Assembly: GCA_009701885.1 (NCBI GenBank)
Contig: WLJH01000015.1
Coordinates: 29,718-93,717 of the forward strand
Origin: Actinomycetota bacterium
GTDB lineage: Bacteria; Actinomycetota; Actinomycetes; Propionibacteriales; Nocardioidaceae
Direction of reading: 5' to 3'
Length of the DNA stretch: 64,000 bases
Shown: piece by piece, positions 22,050 through 30,411 of the stretch
Position numbering within the stretch: position 1 is the stretch's first letter
How the letters are laid out: every line of letters begins with the position of its first letter
The notes under the pieces: generated by a model
Told to the model about the DNA's origin: nothing
Databases searched by the model: none
Seen by the model: the letters and a program-made list of their open reading frames with translations, nothing else
Position numbers and translations under genes: made by a program

Positions 22050-23260
22050 GCGCGAAGGTCCTGCTGCACGTCGGCACCCCCAAGACCGGCACGTCCCACC
22101 TCCAGGACGTCCTCTTCCGCAACCGCGAGCGGCTCGAGCGGCACGGCGTGCTCTACCCCGCCGACCGGTTCGACGCGCACTTCCTCGCCGCACTCGACCT
22201 GATGGCACTGCCCTGGGGCGGCCTCCAGGCCGAGGCGATCGGCCGCTGGGACGCCCTGGCCGAGCAGGTCCGACGCCACGGCGGCACCTCGATCATCAGC
22301 CACGAGATCCTCGCCACCGCCTCGCGCAGCCAGGTCGGTCGGGCGCTGTCCTCGCTGGCCCGGGACGACGGCACCGAGGTGCACCTGGTGCTCTCGGTGC
22401 GCGACCTCGTGCGCCAGATCCCCGCGGAGTGGCAGGAGAACGTCAAGCACCGCAGCACCGTCTCCTACGAGGAGTTCCTCGCCCAGCTGCGCGACCCGGC
22501 GCGCTCGAGCCGGATCGCCAGCTGGTTCTGGGGCGTGCAGGAGATCCCCGACATCCTCGACCGGTGGGGCCACGACCTGCCGCCCGAGAACGTCCACCTC
22601 GTCACCGTCCCGGCCCCCGGCGGCCCGCCGGACGTGCTGTGGCAGCGCTTCAGCGCTGCGTTCGGCCTCGACGGCCTCGACCTCGACCTCGAGGCCGAGC
22701 GGGCCAACCCCTCGCTCGGGGTGCCCGAGACCGCGCTGCTGCGGCGGATCAACAAGGCGGTCAACCCCGTCCTGGACCCGCCCGACTACCGCCCCCTGGT
22801 CCGGGAGCTGCTCGCCCACCAGACGCTGTCGCGGCGCACCCGCACGCCCCGGCTCGCGCTGCCCCCGGACCTCCACGAGTGGGCCCGCGACCTGGGCCAG
22901 CGGTGGAGCGAGGAGGTGCGCCGCCGCGGGTACGACGTCGTCGGGGACCTCGCCGACCTCGAGCCCGGCCCGCCGCCCGAGCACTGGGCCGACCCGGACT
23001 CGCCCCGCGAGTCACAGGTCGCCGGCGCGGCCGTCGAGGCGATCCGTGCGTTGCTGGTAGAGAACGCCCGCATCCGCTCCGAGGAGCAGCGGCTGGCCCA
23101 CGAGCTGCACGAGGCCCGGGCCGCGCTGGACCGCGCGTACCTGCGTCCGGCGTACCGCGTCCGCGAGAAGCTCCTGCGCGGGGTGCGCCGCACCGCCGTC
23201 GGGCGCGGGCTGCACCGGGTCTACCGGCTGGCGCGCGGGCGGAGCTCGCGGCCGGCGTAA
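22046..23260 (+). CDS. Sulfotransferase-like protein 2 (PAPS P-loop type)
   Basis: A 404-residue paralog of protein 1, with LLHVGTPKTGTSHLQDVLFRN at the N-terminus, IISHEIL, LVLSVRDLVRQIPAEWQENVK and LPPENVHLVTVPAPGG. Relative to protein 1 it has a longer C-terminus: a helical, probably coiled-coil stretch (LLVENARIRSEEQRLAHELHEARAAL, near 330-360) and a very basic tail (YRVREKLLRGVRRTAVGRGLH), which could bind membrane. GTG 22046 overlaps the previous stop and has AGAGGAG upstream. Its 3' end overlaps the opposite-strand EcsC-like gene by about 40 bases. Confidence 0.8.
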   Translation: MSAKVLLHVGTPKTGTSHLQDVLFRNRERLERHGVLYPADRFDAHFLAALDLMALPWGGLQAEAIGRWDALAEQVRRHGGTSIISHEILATASRSQVGRALSSLARDDGTEVHLVLSVRDLVRQIPAEWQENVKHRSTVSYEEFLAQLRDPARSSRIASWFWGVQEIPDILDRWGHDLPPENVHLVTVPAPGGPPDVLWQRFSAAFGLDGLDLDLEAERANPSLGVPETALLRRINKAVNPVLDPPDYRPLVRELLAHQTLSRRTRTPRLALPPDLHEWARDLGQRWSEEVRRRGYDVVGDLADLEPGPPPEHWADPDSPRESQVAGAAVEAIRALLVENARIRSEEQRLAHELHEARAALDRAYLRPAYRVREKLLRGVRRTAVGRGLHRVYRLARGRSSRPA

Positions 23261-23913
23261 CGGCCGATCTTCCAGGTGGCGTAGCCGTCGGCGCCCATGC
23301 CGACCACGCCGCCGACGACCGGGACCCGGCGGCCCACGGTGACCGCGAGCCGCTTGCCGGTCATCCGCGCGACGATCTCGGTGCCGACCTGCGTGGCGAT
23401 CGTGCGGTGCAGCGTCGGGTCGACGACCGGGGCGGTGGCCAGGGCCATCGGGGGCGCGGGCAGGGTGCCCCGCTTGAGCAGGTCGTCGACCTGGTCGGCG
23501 CCCAGCAGGCAGGCCATGATCGCGTTGCGCACCCGCGGGTCGGCCAGGTCGTAGCCGCGCAGGTGGGCGATGCCGGCGATCATGCGGCACTGCACCAGCG
23601 CGAGGCCGGTGATGTTGGCGGGGATGGCCACCGCCGCGGTCACCACGCCGCCGATGTTGGTGAGGAAGCCCTGCGCGCCGGCGTACCGCACGTGGTTCTC
23701 GACCACCTCGTGCACCGCCTTCTCGACGTCTCCGCCCTGCTCGCGCAGCTGGGTCTCGGCGGCCTGCGCTGCACCGGGCAGTGGCCCGACGCCGCGGATG
23801 GCGCGCTCGAGGGCCTCGCGGACGAAGGTCTCGGTGATCCCGGGGGCGGCGCCGGCCACCCTGGGCGCCAGCTGGCGGCCCACCAGACCGGCGACGCTGC
23901 GGCTCCTGCTCAC
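23221..23913 (-). CDS. EcsC-family protein
   Basis: A 230-residue protein that matches the EcsC-like family: GFLTNIGGVVTAAVAIPANITGLALVQCRMIAGIAHLRGYDL (about residues 85-125) and VVGGVVGMGADGYATWKIGRYA at the end, both hydrophobic and probably membrane-associated. EcsC proteins have no firm biochemical role; in Bacillus the name comes from the third gene of an ABC transporter operon. No transporter gene is nearby. It is convergent with, and overlaps, the sulfotransferase-like gene. Confidence 0.8.
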   Translation of the reverse strand: MSRSRSVAGLVGRQLAPRVAGAAPGITETFVREALERAIRGVGPLPGAAQAAETQLREQGGDVEKAVHEVVENHVRYAGAQGFLTNIGGVVTAAVAIPANITGLALVQCRMIAGIAHLRGYDLADPRVRNAIMACLLGADQVDDLLKRGTLPAPPMALATAPVVDPTLHRTIATQVGTEIVARMTGKRLAVTVGRRVPVVGGVVGMGADGYATWKIGRYAGRELRPRASR

Positions 23914-23952
23914 GGACCCTCCTGCTGGTGATCGACCGCGGTGAGGAGCGCG

Positions 23953-23985
23953 GTGTGCTCGTGGTGTGCTCGTCGTGTGCTCGTG
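23953..23985. repeat. 11-bp tandem repeat, three copies
   Basis: GTGTGCTCGTG, GTGTGCTCGTC and GTGTGCTCGTG follow each other at 23953, 23964 and 23975. They lie in the gap between the divergent EcsC-like and aat genes. I see no further elements in this 176-base gap beyond the aat promoter. Confidence 0.55.
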
Positions 23986-24089
23986 CGGGGAGGGGGTGCT
24001 GCCCCTGCGGACGATCCTACGAAGGGTGCGCTCACCCCCCGGGTCCGAGGGTGTGCCGCCGCGGCGCCAAGAGGCGTACGTTCACGGGA

Positions 24090-24767
24090 ATGCCCGTCGA
24101 GCCCCCTGCTACCGCGTGGACGTTCAGCGACCCCCGGGGATTCGACGCGCTCGACGACCTGGTCGGCATCGGTGCGGACCTGGAGCCGGGGACCCTGCTG
24201 GCGGCCTACCGGCGTGGGCTGTTCCCGATGCCCTCGGGGCACCCCGGGGACCCGATGTACTGGTTCTGCCCGGTGCTGCGCGGCGTCCTGCCCCTCGACG
24301 GGCTGCACGTCTCGCGCTCGCTGCGGCGCTCCACCCGCGACTTCGAGTCGCGTGTCGACACCGCTTTCGAGGAGGTCGTCGCGGCCTGCGCGGACCCGAG
24401 TCGCGAGCAGGGCTGGATCGACGACGACATCCGCGAGGCCTACTGCGAGCTGCACCGCCTCGGCTGGGCGCACTCCGTGGAGACCTGGCAGGACGGCCGG
24501 CTGGTCGGCGGGCTGTACGGCGTGGCCATCGGTGGCCTCTTCGCCGGCGAGTCGATGTTCCACCGGGTCACCGACGCCTCCAAGTCCGCGCTCGTCTCCC
24601 TCGTGGGGCTGCTCCGGGACGAGCACGCCTCCGAGCGGCTCATCGACGTCCAGTGGCGCACCGAGCACCTGGCCAGCCTCGGGGTCGTCGAGGTGCCCCG
24701 GGTGGCCTACCTCGCACGGCTCGAGGTGGCCATCGGGCTCCCGCTGCCCGCCGTCTTCGCCGGCTGA
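24090..24767 (+). CDS. aat: Leucyl/phenylalanyl-tRNA--protein transferase
   Basis: A 225-residue transferase that attaches Leu or Phe from aminoacyl-tRNA to N-terminal Arg/Lys of proteins, marking them for ClpS-ClpAP/ClpCP degradation (N-end rule). It shows LLAAYRRGLFPMP near the N-terminus, SLRRSTRDFESRVDTAFEEVV, GWIDDDIREAYCELHRLGWAHSVE and LYGVAIGGLFAGESMFHRVTDASK, the family signature. The start ATG 24090 follows TACGTT by 7 bases; the longer ORFs upstream are not homologous. Tandem 22-bp repeats follow the stop. Confidence 0.93.
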   Translation: MPVEPPATAWTFSDPRGFDALDDLVGIGADLEPGTLLAAYRRGLFPMPSGHPGDPMYWFCPVLRGVLPLDGLHVSRSLRRSTRDFESRVDTAFEEVVAACADPSREQGWIDDDIREAYCELHRLGWAHSVETWQDGRLVGGLYGVAIGGLFAGESMFHRVTDASKSALVSLVGLLRDEHASERLIDVQWRTEHLASLGVVEVPRVAYLARLEVAIGLPLPAVFAG

Positions 24768-24772
24768 CCCCC

Positions 24773-24870
24773 ACCGCCGAACCGTCAGTTGTGAACCGCC
24801 GAGCCGTCACTTCTGAACCGCCGAGCCGTCGGATCTGGACCCCCGGAGCGTCGGTTGCGCCCCGCCGAGG
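24773..24870. repeat. 22-bp tandem repeats, four and a half copies (family E)
   Basis: Units begin at 24773, 24795, 24817 and 24839, each exactly 22 bp and reading like ACCGCCGAGCCGTCACTTCT, with the second half more variable than the first; a partial fifth follows. They begin 5 bases after the aat stop. Related units occur at 35617-35660 and 38041-38107. There are no spacers, so this is not CRISPR. Confidence 0.75.
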
Positions 24871-24977
24871 CGTGTCCCTCGCGTCGGCGGGGCCGCCGTC
24901 CCAGGGCGTTCAGGTGCCTCTTGGGTCGGGATGGCACCGTCAGGGCCGCACCCGATGCACCCGACGGAAGGTCCCCC

Positions 24978-25448
24978 GTGAAGCTCGCCCTCGTCCCGAT
25001 CGCCCTGGTCCTCGGCCTGTCCCTGGCAGCCTGCGGCGCCGGCGACCCCGACGACGCCGGGCAGTCCTCGCTCGGCTCCGGCACCGTCAGCCCCGGGATC
25101 GACTCGGAGGAGGAGGCCACCTCGGTCGCCCCCTTCTGCGAGGCGCTCCTGGCGACCGCGAGCGTGGGCGACGGCCAGGACGTGGCCGACCTGCGCGACA
25201 GCCTCGCCGAGGCCGGGCTCCCCGAGGAGGCGGGCGAGGACGCGCAGGCGGGGCTCGCGGTCTACCTCGACGTGCTCGACCGGGTCGAGCCCGACGCCAC
25301 GGCGCGCGACCTCGCCACCCTGGAGGACCCGGACCTGACCCCGCGCGAGCAGGCGCAGGTCGACGCGATGGTCGGCTACGCCACGACCGCGTGCGCCGCG
25401 GGGGCCGGGCAGGACCCGGAGGTGCCGGAGTCGCCGTCGGCCGAGTGA
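24978..25448 (+). CDS. Small putative lipoprotein
   Basis: A 156-residue protein with signal peptide MKLALVPIALVLGLSLAACG and lipobox LAAC. The mature chain is acidic and helical, with two widely spaced cysteines (APFCEALL; TTACAAG). No family is recognised. GTG 24978 is chosen because GGAAGG lies 6 bases upstream and the signal peptide begins there; the track ORF starts earlier in unrelated sequence. Confidence 0.75.
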   Translation: MKLALVPIALVLGLSLAACGAGDPDDAGQSSLGSGTVSPGIDSEEEATSVAPFCEALLATASVGDGQDVADLRDSLAEAGLPEEAGEDAQAGLAVYLDVLDRVEPDATARDLATLEDPDLTPREQAQVDAMVGYATTACAAGAGQDPEVPESPSAE

Positions 25449-25506
25449 GGTCGCACGGGGCGGCCGCCGTCGCCGTACGTCGTCGGGCTGCCGTCGTACG
25501 CCGATG

Positions 25507-26118
25507 TCAGCCCAGCAGGGCCCGCATCCGCTCGATCTCCGCGGTCTGGCCCGCCACGACGTCCTCGGCCAGCTCGACGGCCGGGCGGTAGGTGCCCTCG
25601 GCGGCCTGCTCCTCGGCCATCGCCACGGCCCCCTCGTGGTGGGCGATCATCAGCTCCAGCCAGAGGTCCTCGAACTCCGCGTCGCCCGCCTCCTCGAGCC
25701 CGCGGAGCTGCTCGGCGGTGAGCATGCCGGGCATGTCGCTCCCGCCCGTGCCTTCCATGCCTTCCATCGCGTCGGCCGCGGAGTGGTCGCCATGGCCGGC
25801 GTTGGAGTGGTCGCGCATGGTCGCGGGCACGTCCTCGTCCCAGTCGACCAGCCAGTCCGTCATCAGCTCGATCTCCGGCGCCTGGGCGTCCCGGACCTCC
25901 TCGGCCAGTGCCGCGACCTCGGGGTCCAGCGGGCGGCCGCGGGTGAGGTCGACCATCGAGAGCGCCTGCGCGTGGTGCTGGACCATGTCGGTGGCGAAGG
26001 CGACGTCCTGCTGGCTGTGCTCGGTGTCGGAGAGCACCTGGTCGGCCTCGTCGCTTCCGCAGCCGGCGAGCGCGAGCGCGGGAAGGAGGACGAGCATCGT
26101 GGCGATTCGGTCGAGCAT
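25507..26118 (-). CDS. DUF305 lipoprotein, probably copper-responsive
   Basis: A 203-residue DUF305 protein (four-helix, ferritin-like fold). A lipoprotein signal (LVLLPALALAGCG) is followed by the two DUF305 repeats, FATDMVQHHAQALSMVDL and LMIAHHEGAVAMAEEQ, with the paired His and Met residues expected to bind metal. A Met/His-rich segment (DHSNAGHGDHSAADAMEGMEGTGG) lies between them. DUF305 proteins often occur with copper-handling genes. It is divergent from the DUF4396 gene, with a shared TACCC-N5-GGGTA site between. Confidence 0.88.
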   Translation of the reverse strand: MLDRIATMLVLLPALALAGCGSDEADQVLSDTEHSQQDVAFATDMVQHHAQALSMVDLTRGRPLDPEVAALAEEVRDAQAPEIELMTDWLVDWDEDVPATMRDHSNAGHGDHSAADAMEGMEGTGGSDMPGMLTAEQLRGLEEAGDAEFEDLWLELMIAHHEGAVAMAEEQAAEGTYRPAVELAEDVVAGQTAEIERMRALLG

Positions 26119-26128
26119 GTGTGGAATA

Positions 26129-26143
26129 TACCCCGGTGGGGTA
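26129..26143. promoter_or_regulatory. RicR/CsoR-type copper operator
   Basis: TACCCCGGTGGGGTA fits TACCC-N5-GGGTA, the motif known for the mycobacterial copper-responsive repressor RicR (CsoR family). It lies 11 bases upstream of the DUF305 start and 15 bases before the DUF4396 start, so one site could control both. No csoR/ricR gene is in the window. Confidence 0.65.
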
Positions 26144-26157
26144 CCTGTTCCCACCCT

Positions 26158-26817
26158 ATGGACCACAGCACCCATGCCCACGAGGGCCACACCGCACACG
26201 CGCAGGACCACGCCGGTCACTCCGGTCATGACATGGCCTCGAACCGGATGGCGGTCTCCGCCACGCTCCACTGCCTCACCGGTTGCGCCATCGGTGAGGT
26301 GCTCGGCCTGATCATCGGCACCGCCCTGGGCCTGTCGACGATCGCCACGATCGCCCTGGCCGTCTCGCTGGCCTTCTTCTTCGGCTACACCCTGTCGACC
26401 CTGCCGCTGCTGCGCGCCGGTCTGGGCGTCGGCACGGCGCTCAGCGTCGTCCTGGCCGCGGACACCCTGTCCATCGCGGTCATGGAGGTCGTCGACAACG
26501 CCGTGATGGCGCTGGTCCCCGGCGCCATGGAGGCCGGACTGGTGAACCCGGTCTTCTGGCTCTCGATGCCGCTCGCGCTCACGATCGCCTTCTTCGCCGC
26601 GCTGCCCGTCAACAAGTGGCTGCTCGCCCGGGGCAAGGGCCACGCGCTGACCCACGAGTTCCACGGCGCCGACGTCGTCCGCCCCTGGATCCCTGCCCTG
26701 CAGACGCCGGTGCTGGTCGCCGCGATCGCCGCGTTCTTCGTGGGCGGTCTGGTCGTCTCGGTGGCCGACGAGGTCGGAGCGGGTGAGTCGGGCAGCCACG
26801 CCTCGGCCCTGCGCTGA
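26158..26817 (+). CDS. DUF4396 membrane protein with His-rich N-terminus
   Basis: A 219-residue integral membrane protein of the DUF4396 family. The first 25 residues (MDHSTHAHEGHTAHAQDHAGHSGHD) hold 9 histidines and look like a metal-binding tail. The core has about five transmembrane segments, including ATLHCLTGCAIGEVLGLIIGTALG (Cys pair) and PVFWLSMPLALTIAFFAALPVNKWLL, a family signature. DUF4396 is frequently found with copper genes; a role in copper export or buffering is inferred from this and from the operator. Confidence 0.85.
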   Translation: MDHSTHAHEGHTAHAQDHAGHSGHDMASNRMAVSATLHCLTGCAIGEVLGLIIGTALGLSTIATIALAVSLAFFFGYTLSTLPLLRAGLGVGTALSVVLAADTLSIAVMEVVDNAVMALVPGAMEAGLVNPVFWLSMPLALTIAFFAALPVNKWLLARGKGHALTHEFHGADVVRPWIPALQTPVLVAAIAAFFVGGLVVSVADEVGAGESGSHASALR

Positions 26818-26849
26818 CCCCTGGGTCTCCCAGCCCGACCGTTTCCCGC

Positions 26850-26895
26850 GGGCCGAGCCGGCGCACAGTTCCGGAAGGATGCGCCGGCTCGGCCC
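26850..26895. terminator. Perfect 16-bp hairpin between convergent genes
   Basis: GGGCCGAGCCGGCGCA (26850-26865) and its exact inverse (26880-26895) enclose a 14-base loop. It lies 33 bases after the DUF4396 stop and 26 bases beyond the stop of the convergent DNA glycosylase gene, with no T-run. Confidence 0.75.
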
Positions 26896-26921
26896 CCGAC
26901 ATGCGCCCCCCGGCGCCGTCG

Positions 26922-27803
26922 CTACTTCAGCAGCCGCGACATCCGGCGGTCGGCGAGCGGCTTGCCGCCGGTCTGGCAGGTGGGGCAGTACTGCAGGCTG
27001 GAGTCGGCGAAGGACACCTCGCGCACGACATCTCCGCACACCGGGCACGGCTGGCCGGTGCGGCCGTGCACGGCCAGGTTGCTCTTCTTCTCGCCCTTGA
27101 GCTCGCTGGCCGCCAGCCCGCGCGAGCGCTCGACGGCCTCGCCGAGGGTGGTGCGCAGCGCGGCGTACAGCGTGGTCAGCTCCTCGGGCTCCAGCGTGCC
27201 GGCCGGCTTGTACGGCGACATGCGGGCCGCGTGCAGGATCTCGTCGGAGTAGGCGTTGCCGATGCCGGCGATCGTGCCCTGGTGGCGCAGCACCCCCTTG
27301 AGCTGCTTGCGTCCCTCGGCGGCCAGGATCGAGCCCAGCACCTCCTCGGTGAACTCCGGCGCCAGCGGGTCCGGGCCGAGGGAGGCGATCCCGGGGACGT
27401 CGAGGGGGTCGCGCACGACGTACATCGCCAGGCTCTTGCGGGTGCCGGCCTCGGTGACGTCGAGCCCGGGGGAGACCCCGGTGCCGTCGTCGTCGAGCAC
27501 GATCCGCACCGCCAGGGTCGACTTGCTCGACGGCTTCGGCGGGATCGTCGGCACCTCGTCACGCCACCGCACCCACCCGGCCCGCGCGAGGTGCAGCACG
27601 AGGTGGGTCCCGGAGCAGTCGAGGTCGAGGAACTTGCCGTGCCGTCGTACGCCGTCGACGAGCGTGCCGTGCAGCGCCGAGATCGGCGGGTCGAAGGTCT
27701 TGAGCGCCGCGAACTGCGGCACGTGGACCGTCACGATCGCGCGCCCCGCCAGCCGGCCGGTCAGGTCCTGGGCCAGCGCCTCCACCTCGGGCAGCTCGGG
27801 CAT
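26922..27803 (-). CDS. Fpg/Nei-family DNA glycosylase
   Basis: A 293-residue base-excision repair glycosylase/AP lyase. It starts MPELPEVEALAQDL, so the catalytic Pro-2 and Glu-3 are in place; a Lys of the beta-clamp is in GVRRHGKFLDLD. The helix-two-turn-helix lies in LRHQGTIAGIGNAYSDEILHAARMSPYK, and the C-terminal zinc finger is CPVCG...YCPTCQTGGKPLADRRMSRLLK. Whether it prefers 8-oxoguanine or oxidised pyrimidines cannot be decided from sequence. The start has TAGGAT 6 bases upstream. Confidence 0.92.
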   Translation of the reverse strand: MPELPEVEALAQDLTGRLAGRAIVTVHVPQFAALKTFDPPISALHGTLVDGVRRHGKFLDLDCSGTHLVLHLARAGWVRWRDEVPTIPPKPSSKSTLAVRIVLDDDGTGVSPGLDVTEAGTRKSLAMYVVRDPLDVPGIASLGPDPLAPEFTEEVLGSILAAEGRKQLKGVLRHQGTIAGIGNAYSDEILHAARMSPYKPAGTLEPEELTTLYAALRTTLGEAVERSRGLAASELKGEKKSNLAVHGRTGQPCPVCGDVVREVSFADSSLQYCPTCQTGGKPLADRRMSRLLK

Positions 27804-27886
27804 GGGCCGATCCTAGGGCGGTCGCGGCACCCGGCCGGGTCCGTCGGCGATCTCGTGCCGGCGGGCCGGGGCCGGGGCGCCGTCCG

Positions 27887-27976
27887 GAAGGTTCAGCGGC
27901 CCCCCGCTGAACCTGACGGGCCCGGGGCGCAGGTGCATCGGTGCGCCGGAAGGTCCAGCGGCGCCCCGCTGAACCT
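27887..27976. repeat. Two copies of repeat family B hairpins
   Basis: GGTTCAGCGGCCCCCCGCTG (from 27890) and GGTCCAGCGGCGCCCCGCTG (from 27952), each followed by AACCT, are hairpins in the divergent gap between the glycosylase and the ATPase gene. They match the array at 10639-10850 in core sequence. Because the flanking genes are divergent, a terminator role is unlikely for this copy. Confidence 0.65.
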
Positions 27977-28037
27977 CACGCCGGCCGCGCCGCACGGAAT
28001 CTCAGGATTTCCCTAGACACCCCGATACCGTCCGATC

Positions 28038-29234
28038 GTGGACCCGGTACGCAACCCCTATGCCCCCGGCGCCGGTCAGCGCCCGCCCGAGCTGGCGGGC
28101 CGCGACGAGCAGCTGGCCGCCTTCGACGTGGTGCTCGAGCGGGTGGCGCGAGGCAGGGCCGAGCGCAGCCTGGTGCTGACCGGCCTGCGCGGGGTCGGCA
28201 AGACGGTGCTGCTCAACGCCCTGCGCGGCGCGGCGGTCCGCCGCGGCTGGGGCACCGGCAAGCTCGAGGCCCGCCCCGACCAGCCGCTGCGCCGGCCGCT
28301 GTCGAGCGCGCTGCACCAGGCGGTCCGCGAGCTCGGTCACCCCGAGGAGGACCAGCGCGACCAGGTGCTCGGCGTGCTGCGCGCCTTCGCCGAGCGCGAC
28401 GCCGGTCGCGACGCGAAGCTGCGCGACCGCTGGAGCCCGGGCATCGACGTGCCGCCCGCGCGCGGGCGCGCCGACTCTGGTGACATCGAGATCGACCTGG
28501 TCGAGCTGCTCGGCGACGTCGGCGGCCTGGCGCAGGACGTCGGCAAGGGCGTCGCGGTCTTCATCGACGAGATGCAGGACCTCGGCCCGGCTGACGTGAG
28601 CGCCCTGTGCGCCGCCTGCCACGAGATCAGCCAGTCCGGCCTGCCCGTGATCGTCGTCGGCGCCGGCCTCCCGCACCTGCCGGCGGTGCTCAGCGCCAGC
28701 AAGTCCTACTCCGAGCGGCTCTTCTCCTACCAGCGCATCGACCGGCTCTCACGCGACGCCGCCGACCGCGCGCTCGCCGCCCCGGCCGCCGAGGAGGACG
28801 CCGAGTTCACCCCCGAGGGCCTCGAGGCGATGTACGCCGCCACCGGCGGCTACCCCTACTTCATCCAGGCCTACGGCAAGACCGTCTGGGACCTCGCCCC
28901 GCGCAGCCCGATCACGGCCGAGGACGTCGAGGTCGCCGCTCCCGAGGCCGAGCGCGAGCTGGCCGTCGGGTTCTTCGGCTCCCGCTACGAGCGCGCCACC
29001 CCCGCCGAGCGCGACTACCTCCGCGCCATGGCCGACGCCGCCCTCGGGCAGGAGACCGACGCGGTCGGGGCCGTCGCCACCGCCGACGTCGCCGCCGTGC
29101 TCGGAAAGAAGCCGCAGTCGCTGTCGCCTGCCCGCGACGCCCTGCTCAAGAAGGGCCTCATCTACTCCGGCGAGCGCGGGCGGATCGCCTTCACGGTGCC
29201 GCACTTCGGCCGCTACCTGCTCGGCCAGGAGTAG
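28038..29234 (+). CDS. AAA-type ATPase with C-terminal winged helix
   Basis: A 398-residue P-loop ATPase: Walker A LTGLRGVGKTVLLNAL (about residues 50-65), Walker B VAVFIDEMQDLGP (about 175-187), sensor-like VIVVGAGLPHLP, and a C-terminal winged-helix-like part (TADVAAVLGKKPQSLSPARDALLKKGLIYSGERGRIAFTVPHFGRYLL). This layout is that of archaeal-type Orc/Cdc6-like and STAND-related ATPases; the cellular role is unknown. GTG 28038 follows TACCGT by 6 bases. Confidence 0.8.
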   Translation: MDPVRNPYAPGAGQRPPELAGRDEQLAAFDVVLERVARGRAERSLVLTGLRGVGKTVLLNALRGAAVRRGWGTGKLEARPDQPLRRPLSSALHQAVRELGHPEEDQRDQVLGVLRAFAERDAGRDAKLRDRWSPGIDVPPARGRADSGDIEIDLVELLGDVGGLAQDVGKGVAVFIDEMQDLGPADVSALCAACHEISQSGLPVIVVGAGLPHLPAVLSASKSYSERLFSYQRIDRLSRDAADRALAAPAAEEDAEFTPEGLEAMYAATGGYPYFIQAYGKTVWDLAPRSPITAEDVEVAAPEAERELAVGFFGSRYERATPAERDYLRAMADAALGQETDAVGAVATADVAAVLGKKPQSLSPARDALLKKGLIYSGERGRIAFTVPHFGRYLLGQE

Positions 29235-29332
29235 CCGGCCGTACGCCGTACGCCGGCGGCCGGACGCACGCGGAGAGCAACCCGCTCGACCGGGTGGTGT
29301 CCGGGCGCTCGGCCGCGGGCACGGTCGGGGTC

Positions 29333-29557
29333 ATGGACCACGCGAACCCCGACAGCCAGGGCGACCGGACCACGGTGGTGCTCGAGCGCACCATCCGGCA
29401 CGTGGAGGACGAGCTGCGCGGAGCCCCGGAGGAGGAGGTCGTGGCGCGGCTGCGCGCCGAGCTGCCGGCCGACGTCGACGTGCCCGAGCACAACCTGCTG
29501 GCTGCGGCCCGCGCCATCGCCGAGGGACGACGCGAGGACGGCACGCCGGAGCGCTGA
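29333..29557 (+). CDS. Small conserved-looking protein, unknown
   Basis: A 74-residue acidic protein (TTVVLERTIRHVEDELRGAPEEEVVARLRAELPADVDVPEHNLLAAARAIAEG). It is predicted to be helical and is not in the ORF track as a separate ORF. Its frame shows normal third-position GC and it has an ATG after a gene-free 98 bases. I recognise no family. It may be co-transcribed with the ATPase upstream. Confidence 0.6.
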   Translation: MDHANPDSQGDRTTVVLERTIRHVEDELRGAPEEEVVARLRAELPADVDVPEHNLLAAARAIAEGRREDGTPER

Positions 29558-29597
29558 TCGCTCACCCGGACGGGCGACCTGGCCCCATCATGGAGCC

Positions 29598-30401
29598 ATG
29601 CAGGACCGGCCCCTCGTGCTCGCCCACCGCGGAGCCAGCCACGACCACGCCGAGCACACCCTCGGCGCCTACCTCGCGGCGCTGGAGGCCGGTGCCGACG
29701 GCGTGGAGTGCGACGTGCGGCTGACCGCCGACGGGCACCTGGTGTGCGTGCACGACCGCGACCTGCGCCGCACCGCCTCCACGCGCGGGATCGTCTCGAC
29801 GATGGACCTCGCCGAGCTGAGCGAGCTGGACTTCTCCAGCTGGAAGCACCCCTGGGCCGACCTCGACGACGAGCGGCCCGACCTGGTCGAGGAGCACGGG
29901 CGGGTGCTGACCCTGCGCAAGCTCTTCGAGGTGTGCGCCGACTTCGACCGACGGATCGAGATCGCGGTCGAGACCAAGCACCCCACGAGGTACGGCGGGC
30001 TGGTGGAGCGCCGGGTGGCCGACCTGCTGCAGGACTTCGGCTGGGACAGGCCCGGCGGACCGGCGCGGGTGATGTCGTTCTCGCACACCGCGTTGCAGCG
30101 GATGGAGCGGATCGCGCCGGGCGTGCAGGTGGTGCAGCTGGTCGAGCACATCCCCTACTGGCCGGTGCTGCGCCGCATCGTGGGCCGTGACTGGCTGATC
30201 GGCCCGGGGGTCAAGCTGCTCCACGAGAGCCCCAGGCTGGGCCGCAGCATCACCGCCGCGGGCCACGACATGCACGTCTGGACGGTCAACACCGACGACG
30301 ACCTGCGGGTCTGCCAGGAGCTCGGCGTGAAGGCCGTGATCAGCGACCGACCGGCGTACCTCCTCGACCTGCTGGACGGGCAGTCGGACCAGGCCGGGTA
30401 G
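29598..30401 (+). CDS. Glycerophosphodiester phosphodiesterase
   Basis: A 267-residue GDPD that cleaves glycerophosphodiesters to glycerol-3-phosphate and an alcohol. The family's active-site pieces are present: LAHRGAS (His), the metal-binding GADGVECDVRLTADGHLVCVHD (Glu, Asp, His), IEIAVETKHP and the C-terminal MHVWTVNTDDDLRVCQELGVKAVISDRP. There is no signal peptide, so it is cytoplasmic. It lies 10 bases before the DUF5926 gene, probably in one transcription unit. Confidence 0.92.
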   Translation: MQDRPLVLAHRGASHDHAEHTLGAYLAALEAGADGVECDVRLTADGHLVCVHDRDLRRTASTRGIVSTMDLAELSELDFSSWKHPWADLDDERPDLVEEHGRVLTLRKLFEVCADFDRRIEIAVETKHPTRYGGLVERRVADLLQDFGWDRPGGPARVMSFSHTALQRMERIAPGVQVVQLVEHIPYWPVLRRIVGRDWLIGPGVKLLHESPRLGRSITAAGHDMHVWTVNTDDDLRVCQELGVKAVISDRPAYLLDLLDGQSDQAG

Positions 30402-30411
30402 TTTCACCGCC

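Noticed and set aside
24773-24870. CRISPR array
   Set aside because: The 22-bp units are directly abutting, with no spacers between them, and no cas genes are present.
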